Shown here in pieces: positions 45,822 to 56,122 of a stretch of DNA of 64,000 nt. How positions within the stretch are numbered: position 1 is the first letter of the stretch; each line of letters starts with the position of its first letter. Source of the stretch: Deinococcus sedimenti (lineage in GTDB: Bacteria > Deinococcota > Deinococci > Deinococcales > Deinococcaceae); the NCBI RefSeq assembly GCF_014648135.1, contig NZ_BMQN01000012.1:33024-97023 (forward strand). The letters run 5' to 3'. Below the pieces are notes generated by a model. The model made no database searches. It had not been told where the DNA came from and worked only from the letters and a program-made list of their open reading frames with translations. The position numbers were made by a program, and so were the translations under genes.

Positions 45822-45847
45822 AACTATCGAAGAATGCTTTGATAGTT
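45822..45847. promoter_or_regulatory. Candidate LexA operator between lexA and a divergent gene
   Basis: AACTATCGAAG (45822-45832) and CTTTGATAGTT (45837-45847) are inverted copies with 10 of 11 matching positions around AATG. The dyad lies 14 bp before lexA and 62 bp before the divergent gene, where it could control both. It does not match the Gram-negative CTG-N10-CAG or the Gram-positive GAAC-N4-GTTC box, which fits the unusual helix-turn-helix of this LexA. Confidence 0.65.
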
Positions 45848-45909
45848 TCGTGTATGGTGACCGATGACAGGATTTCGCGTCAAGAGCGCGGCCTCCTGGG
45901 GAGGCCTTC

Positions 45910-46206
45910 ATGGAACGCCGCATCGAGATCCGCCTGACCCGGACCGAACAGAAGACCTACGCGGGCGGCACGGTCATCCGCACGCCCGGCCCCGACCCCC
46001 TGCGCCTCGGCGAGCTGGTCCGCCGTGACCTCGAAGCCGCCATCCACGAGCAGTACGGCGAGGACACCGAACTGACCTTCAGCGTGGCGCAGGTGGCGGA
46101 CGTGCGCCTGCTCGGCTCCTTCCCAGAGAAAGCCCCGGTCGTCCGGGCCTGGGTGCAGGGCCTCCTGGCCCAGGCGCTGGAGAACCTCACCGACATCGAT
46201 TCCTGA
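45910..46206 (+). CDS. Unknown 98-residue protein divergent from lexA
   Basis: A small gene with a strong ribosome binding site (GGGGAGG six bases before the ATG). The protein starts RRIEIRLTRTEQKTYAGGTV, has a central block LGELVRRDLEAAIHEQYGED, and ends VVRAWVQGLLAQALENLTDI; alternating beta and alpha elements suggest a compact fold. No cysteine, signal peptide or membrane helix. No family is recognised. It shares the 102-bp divergent promoter region with lexA and its dyad, so it is a candidate member of the same damage regulon. Confidence 0.7.
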   Translation: MERRIEIRLTRTEQKTYAGGTVIRTPGPDPLRLGELVRRDLEAAIHEQYGEDTELTFSVAQVADVRLLGSFPEKAPVVRAWVQGLLAQALENLTDIDS

Positions 46207-46537
46207 AACCTGCCCGGCGCGGCCCACCAGAGAGGCTGGAGACACGAACGGTGACGCCGGCCTCGCGTGCGTCGACGATCTGCATGAACAGGGCTGACCG
46301 GACGATCCCCTCACCCACCCGCGCGTCCGGACGTGCAGCGAAGCCGCCAAGCTGAACGCCTTCACACGAATCTGGACGTCCCTGGGTAGGCAGCTGAACC
46401 TCCCATTCGAACGGCTGGACCGCCAGGCCCCGGTGACGTTCCTGCGGGCCGCTCACGCCCGGGGTCAGGGCGTCACGGTCCCGCGGTCCCTGCCGGTGAC
46501 CGCCCACCGGGGCCTCTGGCCCATCACTCCCCGCTGC
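46207..46537. other. Intergenic region with no supported gene
   Basis: About 330 bp between the 98-residue gene and the convergent endonuclease V gene. Frames are open but carry no ribosome binding site or recognised motif. No repeat or terminator hairpin with a T-run was seen. Confidence 0.4.
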
Positions 46538-47092
46538 CTACTCGAACTCCGGGCGACCGGATCCCTGAGCCCGGCGGCACGCCTGATCCGCCTGTTTGAG
46601 CAGGGTGGGCAGGCGGTGCGGGCCGTGCATGGTCTGAATGTGCCGGGCCGCCACCTCAGGTGTCAGGCCCGCGGCGGTCACGTAGAGGGGCCGCGCGCTC
46701 TGGCCGCGCCGGACTTCCAGTCCGGGGGCGCCCGCGAACGCCGTTTTCGCCACGCCGATCACCGGGATCTGCTCGCCGAGTGCCGCGTACAGGTGCGCGC
46801 CCAGGCCCGGCCGCCCGTCCCCGTCCAGCCAGACGTGACCGTCCACGATGATGGTGTCGAGCAGCGGGAGGACGGGACGCAGCGCCGCGAGCAGGCAGGG
46901 CAGCTCGCGCCGGTAGAACGCGCCGGGCTCATACGGCTCGACCGGCGAGACGCGCTCGAGAACGGTACGGGCAGGTTGAGCGTCGGTCCACCCGGCGAAC
47001 AGCACGCACGCAGCCACAGCCTCATCGGGCCGGTAATCCACGTCCAGACACGCCTTCAGCCGTGAGGAGACGCCGGGCAGGGACGCAGGCAT
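46538..47092 (-). CDS. nfi: Endonuclease V (deaminated-base repair)
   Basis: 184 residues from the ATG at 47092; a GTG at 47116 would add eight. Conserved blocks of the family are in order: LKACLDVDYRPDEAVAACVL with the first metal Asp, EPYEPGAFYRRELP with the strand-binding Tyr/Pro and an acidic Glu, IIVDGHVWLDGDGRPGLGAH with the second Asp, and IPVIGVAKTAF with the conserved Lys. The enzyme cuts one base 3' to inosine and other deaminated bases. It is not in the mutasome operon, but its placement next to it keeps DNA-repair functions together on this replicon. Confidence 0.8.
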   Translation of the reverse strand: MPASLPGVSSRLKACLDVDYRPDEAVAACVLFAGWTDAQPARTVLERVSPVEPYEPGAFYRRELPCLLAALRPVLPLLDTIIVDGHVWLDGDGRPGLGAHLYAALGEQIPVIGVAKTAFAGAPGLEVRRGQSARPLYVTAAGLTPEVAARHIQTMHGPHRLPTLLKQADQACRRAQGSGRPEFE

Positions 47093-47197
47093 GTCACCCA
47101 GGATGACACGCTGCACCTGAGCGGGGGGGCGCCGCCTGCGTCCAGTCTGGGGACGTCACGCTGGCTGCCAGCGGTGTTCAGGTGCTCGCTCTGCTCG

Positions 47198-47236
47198 ATT
47201 CAGAGGGATTGGGGGAAGCACTCAATCCCTCTGAAT
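47198..47236. repeat. Perfect 14-bp inverted repeat between GH3 and endonuclease V genes
   Basis: ATTCAGAGGGATTG (47198-47211) and CAATCCCTCTGAAT (47223-47236) pair perfectly around an 11-nt loop, 82 nt downstream of the beta-glucosidase stop. It can form a strong hairpin in the operon transcript but has no T-run on either side. It may be a terminator of the long uptake operon or the remains of a small mobile repeat. Confidence 0.6.
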
Positions 47237-47317
47237 TCTGCTGTGAGAGGACGTCGGTGAGGCGGCGGCGGCGCGGCTCCGAGCACACTCAGGGGTGGCG
47301 ATCGGGCGGCCGGTCCG

Positions 47318-49144
<1,827 letters not shown>

Positions 49145-49177
49145 GGGGGGCACGTCCTTACGGGAGGGGCAGAGGGG

Positions 49178-50236
49178 TCAGGCGCTCGGTGCGGCGGCCA
49201 GGGGAGCGCGCGGCGCTTCGGGATTCAGTGCCGGGTCGTTCAGGGCGGGGTCGTGCAGGACGCAGCGGGACTGGTGGCCGGGGCCGACGTCGTACAGGCG
49301 GGGCAGCGCGGCGCGGCACTCGGCGCGGGCGTGCTCGCAGCGCGGCTCGAAGGGACAGCCGGGCGGGAGGTTCGAGAGGTCCGGCACCTCGCCGCGCGCG
49401 CCGCTCCACGCGCCCTGCGGGTGCTCCGGGTCGGGCGCGGCGCGGCGCAGCAGCTGCGTGTACGGCATGCGCGGCCGGCTGATGACCGCCTCGGCCGGGC
49501 CGATCTCGACGACGTGCCCGGCGTACAGCACGGCCACGCGGTCACTGACGTAGCGCGCGCCCGCCAGGTCGTGCGTGATGAACAGCATGGACAGGCCCTC
49601 GCTGCCTCGCAGGTCGAGCAGCAGGTTCATGATGTCCAGCCGGATGGACACGTCCAGTGCGGAGGTGGGTTCGTCCGCGAGCAGCACGGTGGGCCGCGCG
49701 GCCAGCGCGCGGGCGATCACCACGCGCTGCCGCTGACCGCCGCTCAGTTCATGGGGGCGCTTGGCGGCGTACTCGGCACCCGGGGACAGCCCCACGCGGT
49801 CCAGGAGCGCCGCGACGCGGGCGCGGGGGGCGACGGCCGCGCCGCGCGCCCCGCCGTGGATCTGCAGGGGGCGGCCCACGATGTACCCCACGGTGTGCAG
49901 CGGGTTCAGGCTGGAGAACGGATCCTGGAAGATCATCTGCACCTGCCCCCGGAAGGCGCGCAGGGCGCGGCCACCCAGGCGGGCGGGAACCGGCTGGCCG
50001 TTCAGGCGGATCTCGCCCCGGGTGGGCTCGTGCAGCCGCGAGAGCAGCCGCGCGACAGTGCTCTTGCCGCTGCCGGACTCGCCGACCAGCCCCAGCACCT
50101 CGCCGCGGCGCAGCGTCAGGGTCAGGTCGTTCACGGCCACGACGCTGCGGCCCGAGCGGCCCACCGGGAACACCTTGGTCAGGCCGCGCAGTTCCAGGGC
50201 GGGCGGGTCGTGATCGGCGGGGTCAGTCGGCGGCAT
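49178..50236 (-). CDS. Oligopeptide/dipeptide-type ABC transporter ATPase (OppF-like)
   Basis: 352 residues. Walker A GLVGESGSGKSTVARLL, Q-loop QMIFQDPFSSLNPL, signature HELSGGQRQRVVIARALAA, Walker B LLADEPTSALDVS, and the His switch MLFITHDLAGARYV are all intact. The C-terminal oligopeptide extension contains four Cys near CPFEPRCEHARAECRAALP, the pattern that binds an iron-sulfur cluster in OppD/OppF-type proteins. It overlaps the fused permease-ATPase gene by 14 bases and forms the second nucleotide-binding subunit of the importer. Confidence 0.9.
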   Translation of the reverse strand: MPPTDPADHDPPALELRGLTKVFPVGRSGRSVVAVNDLTLTLRRGEVLGLVGESGSGKSTVARLLSRLHEPTRGEIRLNGQPVPARLGGRALRAFRGQVQMIFQDPFSSLNPLHTVGYIVGRPLQIHGGARGAAVAPRARVAALLDRVGLSPGAEYAAKRPHELSGGQRQRVVIARALAARPTVLLADEPTSALDVSIRLDIMNLLLDLRGSEGLSMLFITHDLAGARYVSDRVAVLYAGHVVEIGPAEAVISRPRMPYTQLLRRAAPDPEHPQGAWSGARGEVPDLSNLPPGCPFEPRCEHARAECRAALPRLYDVGPGHQSRCVLHDPALNDPALNPEAPRAPLAAAPSA

Positions 50237-52142
50237 CGGCGGTCTCCTGCGGGGCGGGGCGGGCGTCCGGGGCGTGCAGGAAGCACGCGACGCGGTGCCC
50301 GGGGCGGACGGTCACGCTGGCCGGGGCCTGCACGTCACAGGTGCCCGGCATGCGACTGGGGCAGCGGTCGTGGAAGGGGCAGCCGGTCAGGTCGGCGCTC
50401 AGCGGCGGGGGGCGGCCCGGGATGCCGCTGCGGCGCTCGCGCGGGCCGTCCAGCGGCGGGAAGGCGTGCATGAGCCGCTCGGTGTACGGGTGCAGCGGCC
50501 GGGCGTACAGGTCGGCGGCGGGGGCCTCCTCGACGATCTCCCCGGCGTACATGATGGCGATGCGGTCACTCATCTCGACAAGCAGGGACAGGTCGTGCGT
50601 GATGAACACCACCGCGATGCCCAGGCGGCGCCGGGCGGCGTCGATCTCCTGGAGGATCTGGCGCTGCACGACCACGTCCAGCGCGGTGGTGGGTTCGTCC
50701 ATGACGACCAGTTTCGGTTCGAGCGCCAGGGCGATGGCGATCACCACGCGCTGCTTCATGCCGCCCGACAGCTGGTGCGGGTAGGCGCTCAGGTAGTCGG
50801 CACGCAGCCCGACCAGGTCGAACAGTTCGCGCGCGCGGGCCTCCAGCGTGGCCGGGTCGGTCACGCCGTGGGCCTGCATGGCGTCGAAGATCTGTTCGCG
50901 CACGCGCAGCACGGGGTTCAGGACGTTCATGCTGGCCTGGAACACCACCGAGTAGTCCCGCCAGCGCACGCGCCGCAGCTCGGCGTCACTCAGGGCCAGC
51001 AGGTCCTGCCCATTCAGGCGGGACTGCCCGCTGAAGACCTCGCCGGGCGGGGCGAGCAGGCGGGTCGCGGCGAACGCCAGGGTGGACTTCCCGCAGCCGG
51101 ACTCGCCGGCCAGGCCCACGAACTCGCCCGGCGCGACCCGCAGGCTCACGTCCCGCACGGCCCGCACGCGCGCGCCCTGCGGCGTGACGTACCCGGCGTT
51201 CAGGTGCGACACAGCCAGCAGCGCCCCGTCCGGGGCATTCCCGGTCACGGCGGCCTGGGGCGGGGTGCGGCGCGTCCGGCGGCGCCCGGCGGTCTGGGTC
51301 AGGCGGGGGTTGGTGATCTCGTCGATGCCGAAGTTCACCAGGGCGAAGGCGGTGCCCAGCAGCGCGATCAGCAGGCCCGGCGCGGCGATCCACCACCACG
51401 CGCCCTGCAGCAGCGCCCCGCGTGCCTGCGCCCAGTACAGCATGGTGCCCCAGGTGACCTGCGACACGTCGCCCATGCCCAGGAACGCCAGGCCCGCCTC
51501 GGACAGCGCCGCGTACAGCGCCGTGCTGAAGAAGCTCGCGGCGATCAGCCCGGCGAGGTTCGGGAGCATCTCCACGAAGATGATCCGCGCGGGGCCCTCC
51601 CCGGACGCGATGGCGGCCGCCACGAAGTCCCGCCCGCGCACGGTCAGCGCCTGCGCGCGCAGCACTCGCGCGCCCCACGCCCAGCCGGTCAGGGCGATCA
51701 CCACGATGACCGACCACACGCCCCCGCCGCGCAGGAACGCGCTGGCGATGATCAGCAGCGGCAGGCCCGGCAGCACCAGGAACACGTTCAGCAGCACGTT
51801 GATGGCCTCGTCGGTGCGCCCGCCGAAGTACGCGGCGCTCAGGCCCAGCGCCGTGCCGATCAGCGTGGCGACCAGTCCGGCCGTGAAGCCGATCAGCAGG
51901 GTCAGGCGCGCGCCGTACAGCAGCTGCGCCCAGATGTCCTGCCCCAGCGCGGTGGTGCCCAGCGGGTGCGCGGCCTGCGGGGGCAGCCACGTCCCGAAGT
52001 CCTGCGCGGTGGGCGAGTACGGCGTGAGCAGCGGCGCGCCCAGCGCCATGAGCAGCATGACCGTCAGGATGCCCAGTCCGGCGGCGGCGCGTGGAGAGCG
52101 GCGCAGGAAGGCCAGCACTTTCAGGAAGGCCAGCGCCTTCAC
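50223..52142 (-). CDS. Fused ABC permease and ATPase (OppC-OppD-like)
   Basis: 639 residues from a GTG overlapping the OppB stop (GTGA). Residues 1-295 are an OppC-type permease: first helix GLGILTVMLLMALGAPLLTP, a DppC-like loop HPLGTTALGQDIWAQLLYGA, and the EAA motif around RIIFVEMLPNLAGLIAASFF. After an Arg-rich linker (about 298-325) comes a complete ATPase: Walker A GLAGESGCGKSTLAFAA, signature HQLSGGMKQRVVIAIALAL, Walker B LVVMDEPTTALDVV, then the Cys-rich oligopeptide tail (CPFHDRCPSRMPGTCD). The two are usually separate genes; fusions of this kind exist but are uncommon. It ties one membrane subunit covalently to one ATPase. Confidence 0.9.
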   Translation of the reverse strand: MKALAFLKVLAFLRRSPRAAAGLGILTVMLLMALGAPLLTPYSPTAQDFGTWLPPQAAHPLGTTALGQDIWAQLLYGARLTLLIGFTAGLVATLIGTALGLSAAYFGGRTDEAINVLLNVFLVLPGLPLLIIASAFLRGGGVWSVIVVIALTGWAWGARVLRAQALTVRGRDFVAAAIASGEGPARIIFVEMLPNLAGLIAASFFSTALYAALSEAGLAFLGMGDVSQVTWGTMLYWAQARGALLQGAWWWIAAPGLLIALLGTAFALVNFGIDEITNPRLTQTAGRRRTRRTPPQAAVTGNAPDGALLAVSHLNAGYVTPQGARVRAVRDVSLRVAPGEFVGLAGESGCGKSTLAFAATRLLAPPGEVFSGQSRLNGQDLLALSDAELRRVRWRDYSVVFQASMNVLNPVLRVREQIFDAMQAHGVTDPATLEARARELFDLVGLRADYLSAYPHQLSGGMKQRVVIAIALALEPKLVVMDEPTTALDVVVQRQILQEIDAARRRLGIAVVFITHDLSLLVEMSDRIAIMYAGEIVEEAPAADLYARPLHPYTERLMHAFPPLDGPRERRSGIPGRPPPLSADLTGCPFHDRCPSRMPGTCDVQAPASVTVRPGHRVACFLHAPDARPAPQETADAAD

Positions 52143-53125
52143 GCGGCCCGCCCGTCGCGCACGCGCGGGTCGAGGATCACGTACAGAGCGTCCACGATGA
52201 AGTTCGCGATCAAGACCGCCAGCGCGATGAACAGGAAGATCGCCTGCATCAGTGGGTAGTCCAGGGTGGTCACGGCGCCGTACAGCTGCAGGCCCAGGCC
52301 CGGGTACGAGAACACCGTCTCGGTGAGGATGCTGCCGCCCACCACGAAGCCCAGCGCCATGCCGAACGCCGTGAAGCTGGGCAGCAGCGCGTTGCGCAGC
52401 ACGTAGCGGTTCAGCAGCCGCCCCTCGCTCAGGCCCTTGGCGCGCGCGAACGCCACGTAGTCCTCGCCGAGGACGCCCATCACGTTGTTGCGCATGGTGA
52501 TCAGCCAGCCGCCGGCGGCCGTGACCACGATGGTCAGGGCGGGCAGCGCGGCGTGCCGCAGCAGGCTCGTCCACCACTCGGCGCTGCCCGCCGTCAGGAA
52601 CGGGTCGAGGCTGCCGCTCAGCGGGAACGTGCCGGTGCGGAAGGCCAGCAGGTACAGCAGCAGCAGCGCGAACCAGAAGTACGGCATGGCGTTCAGGAAC
52701 AGTGCCAGCGGCGCCAGCGCGTCGGCCAGGAAACGCCCGCGCCGCCACGCGCTGTACAGGCCCAGCGCGCTGCCGATCAGGAACGCCAGCACGGTGCAGA
52801 CGCCCACCAGCCCGATCGTCCAGGGCGCGGCCTGCCCCACGATGTCCATGACCGGCGTGGGGAACTGCCCGATGGACCGCCCGAAGTCGCCGCGCAGCAG
52901 CTGTCCCAGGTAGTGCAGGTACTGCGTCACCAGGCTGCCCTGGTCGTTCAGGCCGTACGCGATCTTCAGGGCGTCCACGGCCGCCGGGTCGAGTTTCCCC
53001 TGGTACCTGGCGAGCATCGCGCCGATGGGATCGCCGGGCACCAGGCGCGGCAGGATGAAGTTCAGGGTGACGGCTGCCCACAGGGTCAGCAGCAGGATCA
53101 GGAATTTACGCAGCAGGTAGGGCAC
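52139..53125 (-). CDS. ABC transporter permease (OppB/DppB-like)
   Basis: 328 residues. Six membrane helices are visible, beginning LLRKFLILLLTLWAAVTLNF with the typical ILPRLVPGDPIGAML loop, then LLRGDFGRSIGQFPTPVMDI, and the cytoplasmic EAA loop VAFARAKGLSEGRLLNRYVL that docks to the ATPase. The last helix is QAIFLFIALAVLIANFIVDA. It pairs with the fused OppC-OppD protein, whose start overlaps its stop. Confidence 0.92.
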   Translation of the reverse strand: MPYLLRKFLILLLTLWAAVTLNFILPRLVPGDPIGAMLARYQGKLDPAAVDALKIAYGLNDQGSLVTQYLHYLGQLLRGDFGRSIGQFPTPVMDIVGQAAPWTIGLVGVCTVLAFLIGSALGLYSAWRRGRFLADALAPLALFLNAMPYFWFALLLLYLLAFRTGTFPLSGSLDPFLTAGSAEWWTSLLRHAALPALTIVVTAAGGWLITMRNNVMGVLGEDYVAFARAKGLSEGRLLNRYVLRNALLPSFTAFGMALGFVVGGSILTETVFSYPGLGLQLYGAVTTLDYPLMQAIFLFIALAVLIANFIVDALYVILDPRVRDGRAA

Positions 53126-53152
53126 GCGGGCGGTCCTCCGGGGTGCGGGACG

Positions 53153-53194
53153 AGGCGCGCCCGGCCCCCTGCTCCGGGAGGTGGGGGCGCGCCT
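53153..53194 (-). promoter_or_regulatory. Intra-operon hairpin after the solute-binding protein gene
   Basis: In the 78-nt gap between the binding-protein and permease genes, AGGCGCGCCC and GGGCGCGCCT (minus-strand reading) pair perfectly over ten bases around a 22-nt loop. No T-run follows. Such stems commonly protect the upstream mRNA or act as partial terminators, giving more binding protein than permease. Confidence 0.55.
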
Positions 53195-53203
53195 GGACGG
53201 GCG

Positions 53204-54829
53204 TTACTTGGGTTTGACGTTCAGGTACATCAGGCGCGCGCCGGGCGTGTCGTCGGCGGTGCCCGCGTTGTACGGGTTCTGCGCGGTGGGGAAGCCCGTG
53301 AAGCGCGACGTGTTGTAGTTCGAGAATTCCGAGCGGTCGGTCAGGGGCAGCCAGGGCAGGTCGGTCATGAGGGCCTTGACGACCGTGGCCATGGCCTTCT
53401 TCTGCGTGGCGGGGTCACTGGTCGCCTGGAAGGTCTCCAGCGCGGCCGTCACGGCGGGGTTGGTGTAGCGCGAGAGGTTCGACGCGGCCGTCTTGCCGAC
53501 CGGGGCGCTGTACTCGGGCGCGAAGCTCTGGTTGAACAGGTAGTACGGGGTGGGCCCGCCGCCCCAGCCCCAGCTGATGCCCAGGTCGTACGTGCCGGTC
53601 TGCAGGCCCCCGGCGTAGCTGCTCCAGGCCTGCTGGTCGATCTGGGTGGTCACGCCGACCTTCTTCAGGTCCTCGCTGATGACCTGCGCCATGGTGATGA
53701 AGTCCGTCCAGCCCGCGCCGACCAGGATCTTGAACGGCGGGAGGGGCGTGCCGTCCTTGCCGAGCCGCGCGCCCTGCGCGTTCTTGCGGTACCCGGCGCG
53801 GGTGAGGGCGGCGTCGGCGGCGCTGACACTGTACTTCAGGGTGGGCGTCCCGGCCGGGAGCCACTGCGCCTGCTGGCCGGGGATCACGCCGCTGCTGTGC
53901 GCGGGTTTGGCTACGCCGGCGTACGCCTTCTGGGCGACGTTGGCGGTGTTCACCGCCTGGGCCAGTGCGCGGCGGAAGGCGGGATCGTTGAAGGGGGCCT
54001 TGGCGGTGTTGAAGTACAGGTAGTTGTCGCCGGTGACGGGCCACCAGAACTGATTGTTGGGCCCCTTCTTCTGATAGCCGTTCACGGGGTCGGCCTGCCC
54101 GACGTAACCGTAGTCGGCCTCGCCCTTCAGGAGTTTCAGCAGGGCGGCGTCGTTGCTGTTGGTGGACACCCACACGACCGCGTCGATGTACGGCTGGCCT
54201 TTCATCCAGTAGGTGGGGTTTTTCAGGACGCGCAGCGCCTGCTGGCTGTACGTGTCGAACGTGAACGGGCCGGTGCCGACGGGCCGGGCGTTCGCTTCGG
54301 TCAGGGGCGCGCTGATCTTGCTCCAGATGTGCTCGGGGACGATCATCTGCCCGGCCACGTACGGGAAGATGGTGGTGTTGGCCCTGGTGAAGGTCAGCAC
54401 CAGCGTGGTGTCGTTGGTGGCTCTGGCGCCGCTCAGGCCGTTTTTCCAGATGGCGGAGGTGTCCAGCGCGGGGTTCTGCTTGAGGTAGTTGAAGGTGAAG
54501 GCCGCGTCGCGGGCGCTGAAGGTCTGCCCGTCATGCCATTTCACGCCGGGGCGGGTGGTGACGGTCAGGGTCCTGTTGTCCTTGCTCCAGACGTACTTGG
54601 TGCCCAGCACGGGCGTGACCTTGCCGTTCAGGGTGTTCACGTAGAACAGCGACTCGTAGATGGCGCTGTTGGTGGGCAGCAGGTGCTGGTCGCCGGGCGC
54701 GAAGGGGTTGAAGTTCTGCGCGCCCCACTGGGTCGGGCGCACGACCGTGAACACGTGCCTGGGCTGCTGCGCCAGGGCGGTGGCGCTCAGGGTGGCGGCC
54801 AGGAGGGCGGTCAGGGTCAGCTTGTTCAT
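53204..54829 (-). CDS. Extracellular solute-binding protein, family 5
   Basis: 541 residues from the ATG at 54829 with AAAGGA upstream. Signal peptide MNKLTLTALLAATLSATALA, cleavage before QQ; there is no lipobox Cys. Family-5 features: VTTRPGVKWHDGQTFSARDA near residue 95, VGTGPFTFDTY, and LPPFKILVGAGWTDFITMAQ, ending LPWLPLTDRSEF. Family 5 proteins bind peptides, nickel chelates or, in several thermophiles and soil bacteria, beta-linked oligosaccharides. The downstream GH3 enzyme and the ROK repressor favour an oligosaccharide ligand here, but this is inference. Confidence 0.9.
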   Translation of the reverse strand: MNKLTLTALLAATLSATALAQQPRHVFTVVRPTQWGAQNFNPFAPGDQHLLPTNSAIYESLFYVNTLNGKVTPVLGTKYVWSKDNRTLTVTTRPGVKWHDGQTFSARDAAFTFNYLKQNPALDTSAIWKNGLSGARATNDTTLVLTFTRANTTIFPYVAGQMIVPEHIWSKISAPLTEANARPVGTGPFTFDTYSQQALRVLKNPTYWMKGQPYIDAVVWVSTNSNDAALLKLLKGEADYGYVGQADPVNGYQKKGPNNQFWWPVTGDNYLYFNTAKAPFNDPAFRRALAQAVNTANVAQKAYAGVAKPAHSSGVIPGQQAQWLPAGTPTLKYSVSAADAALTRAGYRKNAQGARLGKDGTPLPPFKILVGAGWTDFITMAQVISEDLKKVGVTTQIDQQAWSSYAGGLQTGTYDLGISWGWGGGPTPYYLFNQSFAPEYSAPVGKTAASNLSRYTNPAVTAALETFQATSDPATQKKAMATVVKALMTDLPWLPLTDRSEFSNYNTSRFTGFPTAQNPYNAGTADDTPGARLMYLNVKPK

Positions 54830-54903
54830 CGGGATGTCCTTTCGGAACCAGGGCGGGTTCCGGCGCGCTGGGGGCGGGGCGGCGGGATCGGCGCGCGGTC
54901 CGG

Positions 54904-56085
54904 TCAAGCCGGGGAGGCGCGGGCGGGCTGATGCAGGGTGGAGTCCCCGAAGAACTGTTCGGTGACGAGTCCGGCGGCGCCGCGCGCCCAGGCGTCGTCG
55001 CCCCAGGGCTCGATCAGGACGGGCAGGGTGCCTGGCCCCGCGGCGTGCAGGTGGCGGTCTAGGGCGCGGCGCAGGGGCGTGAACAGGGTGTCGCCCAGGC
55101 GGACGCCCTCGCCGCCCACGATGATCAGGTCCGGGTCGAGCAGGTTCGCGGTCTGCGCCAGGGCGCGGCCCAGCCGCTCGCCGGCGGCGGCGGTGATGGC
55201 CTGCGCGGCCGGGTCGTGGGGGAGCTGCCGGGCGAAGCTGGCGGCGTCGGGCAGGGCGCGGCCCGCTTCGGCCAGCTGGCGCAGCAGGCTGGGTTCGGAG
55301 GCGTACGCTTCCAGGCACCCGAGCTTGCCGCATTCGCAGGGGCGGCCGCCGGGTTCGGAGAGCAGGTGGCCGAGTTCCCCGGCGCCGCCGCGGCCGCCGC
55401 GGTACAGTTCGCCGTTCAGGATCAGCCCGGCGCCGATGCCGCGCCCGAGGGTGACGACCAGGAAGTCGCGGGCGTGCTTGCCGCGCCCGACGAGGCGTTC
55501 GGCGGTGGCGAAGGCGTTGACGTCGTTGTCCGCCCAGACGGGGACGCCGGTCGCCTGGCTGATCAGGTCGGTGATGGGCACGTCCCGCCAGCCCAGGCGG
55601 TAGGAGGTCAGGCAGGTGCCGTGCGGGCCGATGGTGCCGGGCAGGCCCAGGCCCACGCCGCCCAGGCGCTCGCGGGGCAGCCCGGCGCCGCCGAGCAGCG
55701 CGGCGGTGGCCTGGGCGGCGGCGGCGGTGACGCTGGCGGGCGTGTGATCGCTGTACGTGACGGTCAGGGTGGCGAGGACCTGCAGGGACAGGTCGGTCAG
55801 GACGGCTTCCAGGCCGGACTCCATGATTTTCAGGCCCACGGCGAAGTGGCCGGCGTAGTTGACGTCCAGCGGGATGGCGCGGCCGCGGCCGGTGTGGTGG
55901 TCGCGTTCGATGAGCAGATCCTCTTCGAGCAGGTCGGCGGTGACGAAGGACACGGCGGCGGGACTGAGCTGGGTGCGCTCGGACAGTTGCGAGCGGCTGA
56001 GTGGACCGCACCGGCGCAGTTCATTCAGCACCAGAGCGCGGTGAATGACGCGGGCGGCCCGCTGATCGACCTTCTGCGATCGCAT
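54904..56085 (-). CDS. ROK-family transcriptional repressor of the uptake operon
   Basis: 393 residues. Start ATG has AAAGGAG four to eleven bases upstream. Residues 15-70 are a MarR-like winged helix (LVLNELRRCGPLSRSQLSER, LSPAAVSFVTADLLEEDLLI). The ROK domain follows with VGLGLPGTIGPHGT, VWADNDVNAFATAERLVGRG, VTLGRGIGAGLIL, and the zinc motif CECGKLGCLEAYAS preceded by the conserved His in GELGHLL. Such proteins (NagC/XylR type) release DNA when a sugar binds. It is the first gene of the operon, ahead of the binding protein, which makes autoregulation likely. Confidence 0.9.
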   Translation of the reverse strand: MRSQKVDQRAARVIHRALVLNELRRCGPLSRSQLSERTQLSPAAVSFVTADLLEEDLLIERDHHTGRGRAIPLDVNYAGHFAVGLKIMESGLEAVLTDLSLQVLATLTVTYSDHTPASVTAAAAQATAALLGGAGLPRERLGGVGLGLPGTIGPHGTCLTSYRLGWRDVPITDLISQATGVPVWADNDVNAFATAERLVGRGKHARDFLVVTLGRGIGAGLILNGELYRGGRGGAGELGHLLSEPGGRPCECGKLGCLEAYASEPSLLRQLAEAGRALPDAASFARQLPHDPAAQAITAAAGERLGRALAQTANLLDPDLIIVGGEGVRLGDTLFTPLRRALDRHLHAAGPGTLPVLIEPWGDDAWARGAAGLVTEQFFGDSTLHQPARASPA

Positions 56086-56107
56086 CTCACTCCTTTACTT
56101 AATTAAT

Positions 56108-56122
56108 TGAACGACTCGTTCA
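56108..56122. promoter_or_regulatory. Candidate ROK operator upstream of the uptake operon
   Basis: TGAACG-ACT-CGTTCA is a perfect inverted repeat of six-base arms, 23 bp before the ROK start, next to an AT-rich TTAATTAATT stretch that probably includes the -10 region. Position and symmetry suggest the binding site of the repressor. Confidence 0.5.
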
